Assembly (NCBI GenBank): GCA_051873875.1
Contig: JBJEFI010000099.1
Span: 1-7,999 of the forward strand
Reading direction: 5' to 3'
Origin: JBJEFI01 sp051873875
GTDB taxonomy: Bacteria; Bacillota; Bacilli; Bacillales; Bacillaceae_G
Length of the DNA stretch: 7,999 nt
Part shown: one piece after another, positions 5,978-7,999 of the stretch
How positions within the stretch are numbered: the first letter of the stretch is position 1
How the letters are laid out: each line of letters begins with the position of its first letter
Notes under the pieces: model-generated
What the model was told of the DNA's origin: nothing
The model's input: only the letters and a program-made list of their open reading frames with translations
The model's database searches: none
Position numbers and translations under genes: made by a program

Positions 5978-6967
5978 TTACTCTTGTTGACTTATTATTA
6001 TTTCCGTTGTATTTGCCACAGTATTCGTTAATACAGGAGGAATTATTTTATTGTCTTTTATATACCCAATTAATAGTTGATTTTTCATTAATAATAAACT
6101 TGCTACTTCACGCCACGTTAATGTATGCCATTCTTTTAGAATAGGAACTTTTTTTAATTCCAGTGGGTAGAAAAAGTTATCTAAATAAACCATCGATAGT
6201 GGATTATTATTTGTTAAAACAGCTAAAAAGGAAGATGCCGTAAATGTATAGGATGGAATGATGATATTAGCTCCAGCTCGTTTGGCATTTAAATAATGTT
6301 GCTTTGTTGTAATTTCTGCAATACAAGGCACCGTATCATTCTCTCCCCGTATTGTTAAAAGGGTTAAAACCGTTCTGGCATCCGCATCAAGTTCTCCTAA
6401 ATATTGATCAGATGTAATAAAAATCATTTTACATTCTTTTATATTTGCCTTACGAAGAGTAGTGGCTTTTGTCGGATCACCTTTAATAAAATGAAGCATA
6501 TAATCAGGAGGATTTTTTTCAAGAGAGGCATCAATTAGAACTATTGAATAATAGCAATGTAATTCTGTAAGTTGCTTGATGACGTCTCTTGTGCGAGCGT
6601 TCCAACCGATAATAACAATATGATTATTTTTTTTATAGACTCCTGTTCCTTTAGTAGCTTGGGTTTGATTTTTAAATACATAATTTGCAAGTAGAACGGT
6701 ATATCTTGAAAAAAGAGCGGTCCCTATTAAAATACAAAAAATAGCAATGATTTGACCAAAAGGCGTTTTTGGAACTAAGTCACCATATCCAACAGTAAAG
6801 GTAGTAACAATTGTCCAATAGAGTGCAGTCCAAATAGAAGGAAATATTTCTGGTTCTACATAGCGAATAATAACAGCAAAAAATAGTAAGAAAAGAGAAG
6901 CGTAAAGAAGTAGACTTGAAAACATAGATTGTTGAATTTGTTTGAGAATGTTTTTGGCGATATACAT
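5978..6967 (-). CDS. yugO: RCK-domain potassium channel YugO, 329 aa
   Basis: This is a two-transmembrane potassium channel with a cytoplasmic regulatory domain. TM1 is about residues 17-36. A pore helix follows (45-57), then the selectivity filter TVGYGD at 58-63 and TM2 at about 70-97. After a short linker, a Rossmann-type TrkA-N/RCK domain begins at HIVIIGWNART (116-126) and runs to about 235. The last 90 residues are less recognisable and lack a clear full TrkA-C domain. The nucleotide loop reads GWNART, not GxGxxG, which I recall as typical of this channel group. In B. subtilis YugO carries potassium waves in biofilm electrical signalling and affects biofilm formation; that role is family knowledge. 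The frame opens at 7000, but AAAGGAG (6975-6981, minus strand) seven bases before the ATG at 6967 decides the start and gives the B. subtilis length. mgtC lies 93 bases upstream on the same strand without a clear terminator between. Confidence 0.93.
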   Translation of the reverse strand: MYIAKNILKQIQQSMFSSLLLYASLFLLFFAVIIRYVEPEIFPSIWTALYWTIVTTFTVGYGDLVPKTPFGQIIAIFCILIGTALFSRYTVLLANYVFKNQTQATKGTGVYKKNNHIVIIGWNARTRDVIKQLTELHCYYSIVLIDASLEKNPPDYMLHFIKGDPTKATTLRKANIKECKMIFITSDQYLGELDADARTVLTLLTIRGENDTVPCIAEITTKQHYLNAKRAGANIIIPSYTFTASSFLAVLTNNNPLSMVYLDNFFYPLELKKVPILKEWHTLTWREVASLLLMKNQLLIGYIKDNKIIPPVLTNTVANTTEIIISQQE

Positions 6968-7060
6968 GATAAAACTCCTTTTATGTATGCTTACTAGCAT
7001 TTTGCCGGAATAAGTAAGGAGTTATACATATTAGTTTAGAAGAAAAAGGTTTGAAAGGAA

Positions 7061-7750
7061 TTAAAGTTTTTCTAATTCAATGTTTTTAACATTATCGATT
7101 TGTTGGATAGCATAATATACTTCAGGTGTTCGAATATGTTGTTGAACGCTGACCCTCATTTGAAGGGAGTGATCTAAGTTACTTAATTGTTTAATTTTCA
7201 CATTGCCTACTTTATAACCTAAAATTTGTATTTGCTCGAGTACATTGTTCATTGATTCTTGATTCTCGACAACGAAGCTTAATAAAATCTCTGACTGAGT
7301 TAATTTTTTTGGTCCAATCATTTTGATAATGACTGGAATGAGTTCGACGCTAAAGATAACCATTAACATACCGATAATTGCTTCTGTATAAAAACCAGCA
7401 CCTACTCCGATACCTAACCCAGATGCTCCCCAGATCATGGCAGCTGTTGTTAAACCAGCAATACTATCATTTTCTCGACGTAGAATCACTCCTGCTCCGA
7501 TAAATCCAATCCCTGAAACAATTTGAGCTGCTAGCCGAAGGGGATCCATTGTAATTTTTGCAATGTCTGACTTTGGAAATATATAAGCGGATTCAATTGA
7601 AACAATTGTAAGTAGACAACTGACGATACTAATAACAAGGCAGGTTTTTAATCCAATTGGTTTTTTTCTTAGTTCTCGTTCAAGTCCTATGACTAATCCT
7701 AAAATAGCAGAGATCCCTAATTTAATAATAACATCCATATGAATATTCAT
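7061..7750 (-). CDS. MgtC/SapB family membrane protein, 229 aa
   Basis: This is an inner-membrane protein of the MgtC/SapB family. Four or five hydrophobic segments fill residues 6-145 and a soluble C-terminal domain of about 80 residues follows (150-229, ACT-like in the family). Signature blocks are GLERELRKKPIGLKT (22-36), DPLRLAAQIVSGIGFIGAG (69-87) and GLTTAAMIWGASGLGIGVG (99-117). In the first block, GLKT replaces the more usual GLRT. Family members act in magnesium-limited growth and in virulence of intracellular pathogens by modulating ATP synthase and phosphate uptake; Bacillus homologues are little studied. The ATG at 7750 is set by AAGGGGTGA (7755-7763) seven bases upstream; M5 has no such site. 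The gene is divergent from a probable rRNA operon and upstream of yugO. No M-box magnesium riboswitch is recognisable in the 92 bases before the rrn P1 promoter. Confidence 0.9.
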   Translation of the reverse strand: MNIHMDVIIKLGISAILGLVIGLERELRKKPIGLKTCLVISIVSCLLTIVSIESAYIFPKSDIAKITMDPLRLAAQIVSGIGFIGAGVILRRENDSIAGLTTAAMIWGASGLGIGVGAGFYTEAIIGMLMVIFSVELIPVIIKMIGPKKLTQSEILLSFVVENQESMNNVLEQIQILGYKVGNVKIKQLSNLDHSLQMRVSVQQHIRTPEVYYAIQQIDNVKNIELEKL

Positions 7751-7842
7751 CTCTTCACCCCTTGCTTTGTATAAGCATAATAAAAGGAACGCAAAATTAT
7801 TCTAGTCATTGAAAAATTTTTAAAGAAAAGAATAAAAAGGTA

Positions 7843-7871
7843 TTGCGCCATACTGGAAAAGGTGTTATATT
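7843..7871 (+). promoter_or_regulatory. Ribosomal RNA operon promoter P1
   Basis: TTGCGC (7843-7848), a 17-base spacer and TATATT (7866-7871) form a sigma-A promoter with a very AT-rich upstream stretch (7797-7840) that could act as an UP element. Its pairing with a second promoter 75 bases downstream and an rrn-type leader marks it as P1 of a tandem rRNA promoter pair. The assignment rests on pattern and recalled Bacillus rrn leaders. Confidence 0.72.
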
Positions 7872-7878
7872 AAGTTTC

Positions 7879-7899
7879 GTCGGTTCGAGAGCGAACGAC
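7879..7899 (+). other. Hairpin between rrn P1 and P2
   Basis: GTCG (7879-7882) and TTCG (7884-7887) pair with CGAA (7892-7895) and CGAC (7896-7899) around an AGAG loop, with one bulged G. It would form at the extreme 5' end of the P1 transcript. No T-run follows, so it is not a terminator. Confidence 0.6.
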
Positions 7900-7917
7900 A
7901 AAGAGAAAAATAAATGG

Positions 7918-7946
7918 TTGACATTAAAAACAAAAAATGTTAACTT
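7918..7946 (+). promoter_or_regulatory. Ribosomal RNA operon promoter P2
   Basis: A perfect TTGACA (7918-7923), a 17-base spacer and TAACTT (7941-7946) lead to a G at 7953, seven bases on. Starting with G fits the GTP-sensing control of Bacillus rRNA promoters. The AATAAAG stretch after the -10 is the form I recall from Bacillus rrn P2 promoters. The -10 is weaker than the usual TATATT. Confidence 0.78.
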
Positions 7947-7952
7947 AATAAA

Positions 7953-7999
7953 GCCGTCACGAACGGTAATGATCTTTGAAAACTAAACAAAACAACAAC
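7953..7999 (+). promoter_or_regulatory. rRNA operon leader with boxA-like element (partial)
   Basis: From the P2 start the leader holds a small hairpin (CCGT 7954-7957 with ACGG 7963-7966) and then GATCTTTGAAAACTAAACAA (7971-7990), the boxA-type sequence of Bacillus rRNA leaders used for Nus-dependent antitermination. The window ends here. A 16S rRNA gene should begin roughly 100-150 bases further right, but none of it is included. Confidence 0.75.

Noticed and set aside
5978..6967. Internal start in yugO producing a separate RCK subunit, as in MthK
   Set aside because: No methionine or ribosome binding site occurs between the second membrane segment and the start of the RCK domain.
6968..7060. 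Terminator between mgtC and yugO
   Set aside because: Only a 6-bp repeat (AGTAAG near 7012-7017 with CTTACT near 6990-6995) with a long loop and no T-run is present, so read-through from mgtC into yugO cannot be excluded.

Overview
The window is a stretch of ordinary chromosome from a low-GC, Gram-positive Bacillus, most likely in or near the Bacillus cereus group. Three things point there: strong AGGAGG-type ribosome binding sites, AT-rich spacers, and a gene set that matches the B. subtilis yug/pgi/kap neighbourhood. The phosphoglucose isomerase closely resembles B. cereus-group Pgi as I remember it, but it differs enough that I do not name a species. I see no insertion sequence, phage gene, CRISPR array or tRNA.

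Layout, left to right. A bidirectional terminator (30-58) ends an ArsB/NhaD-type membrane transporter on the minus strand (59-1387). An AT-rich divergent spacer (1388-1710) holds a 27-bp perfect palindrome and the kapD promoter. On the plus strand, kapD (DEDDh 3'-5' exonuclease) is followed closely by a small single-pass membrane protein gene, then a shared terminator. On the minus strand lies yugF (alpha/beta hydrolase), divergent from yugI on the plus strand (S1 RNA-binding protein with an extended -10 promoter). A perfect 11-bp hairpin terminator separates yugI from yuzA (DUF378 membrane protein, minus). Then come pgi (plus), a terminator, the potassium channel yugO (minus) and an mgtC/sapB-family gene (minus).

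The last ~160 bases carry no protein gene. They look like the tandem P1/P2 promoters and the boxA-containing leader of a ribosomal RNA operon reading rightward out of the window. The 16S gene itself is not included.

These genes do not form one pathway. Roles include glycolysis/gluconeogenesis (pgi), potassium flux (yugO), translation-linked stress response (yugI), magnesium-related membrane physiology (mgtC family), anion or metalloid transport (first gene) and nucleic-acid processing or sporulation control (kapD). Their order, yugO-pgi-yuzA-yugI-yugF-kapD read right to left, is the order I recall from B. subtilis with several genes removed. The window is therefore best read as a compacted version of a conserved backbone block placed next to an rRNA operon. 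I found no convincing new multi-gene system. The most interesting items are the rrn promoter region facing mgtC, the intergenic palindrome, and the uncharacterised small membrane protein behind kapD.
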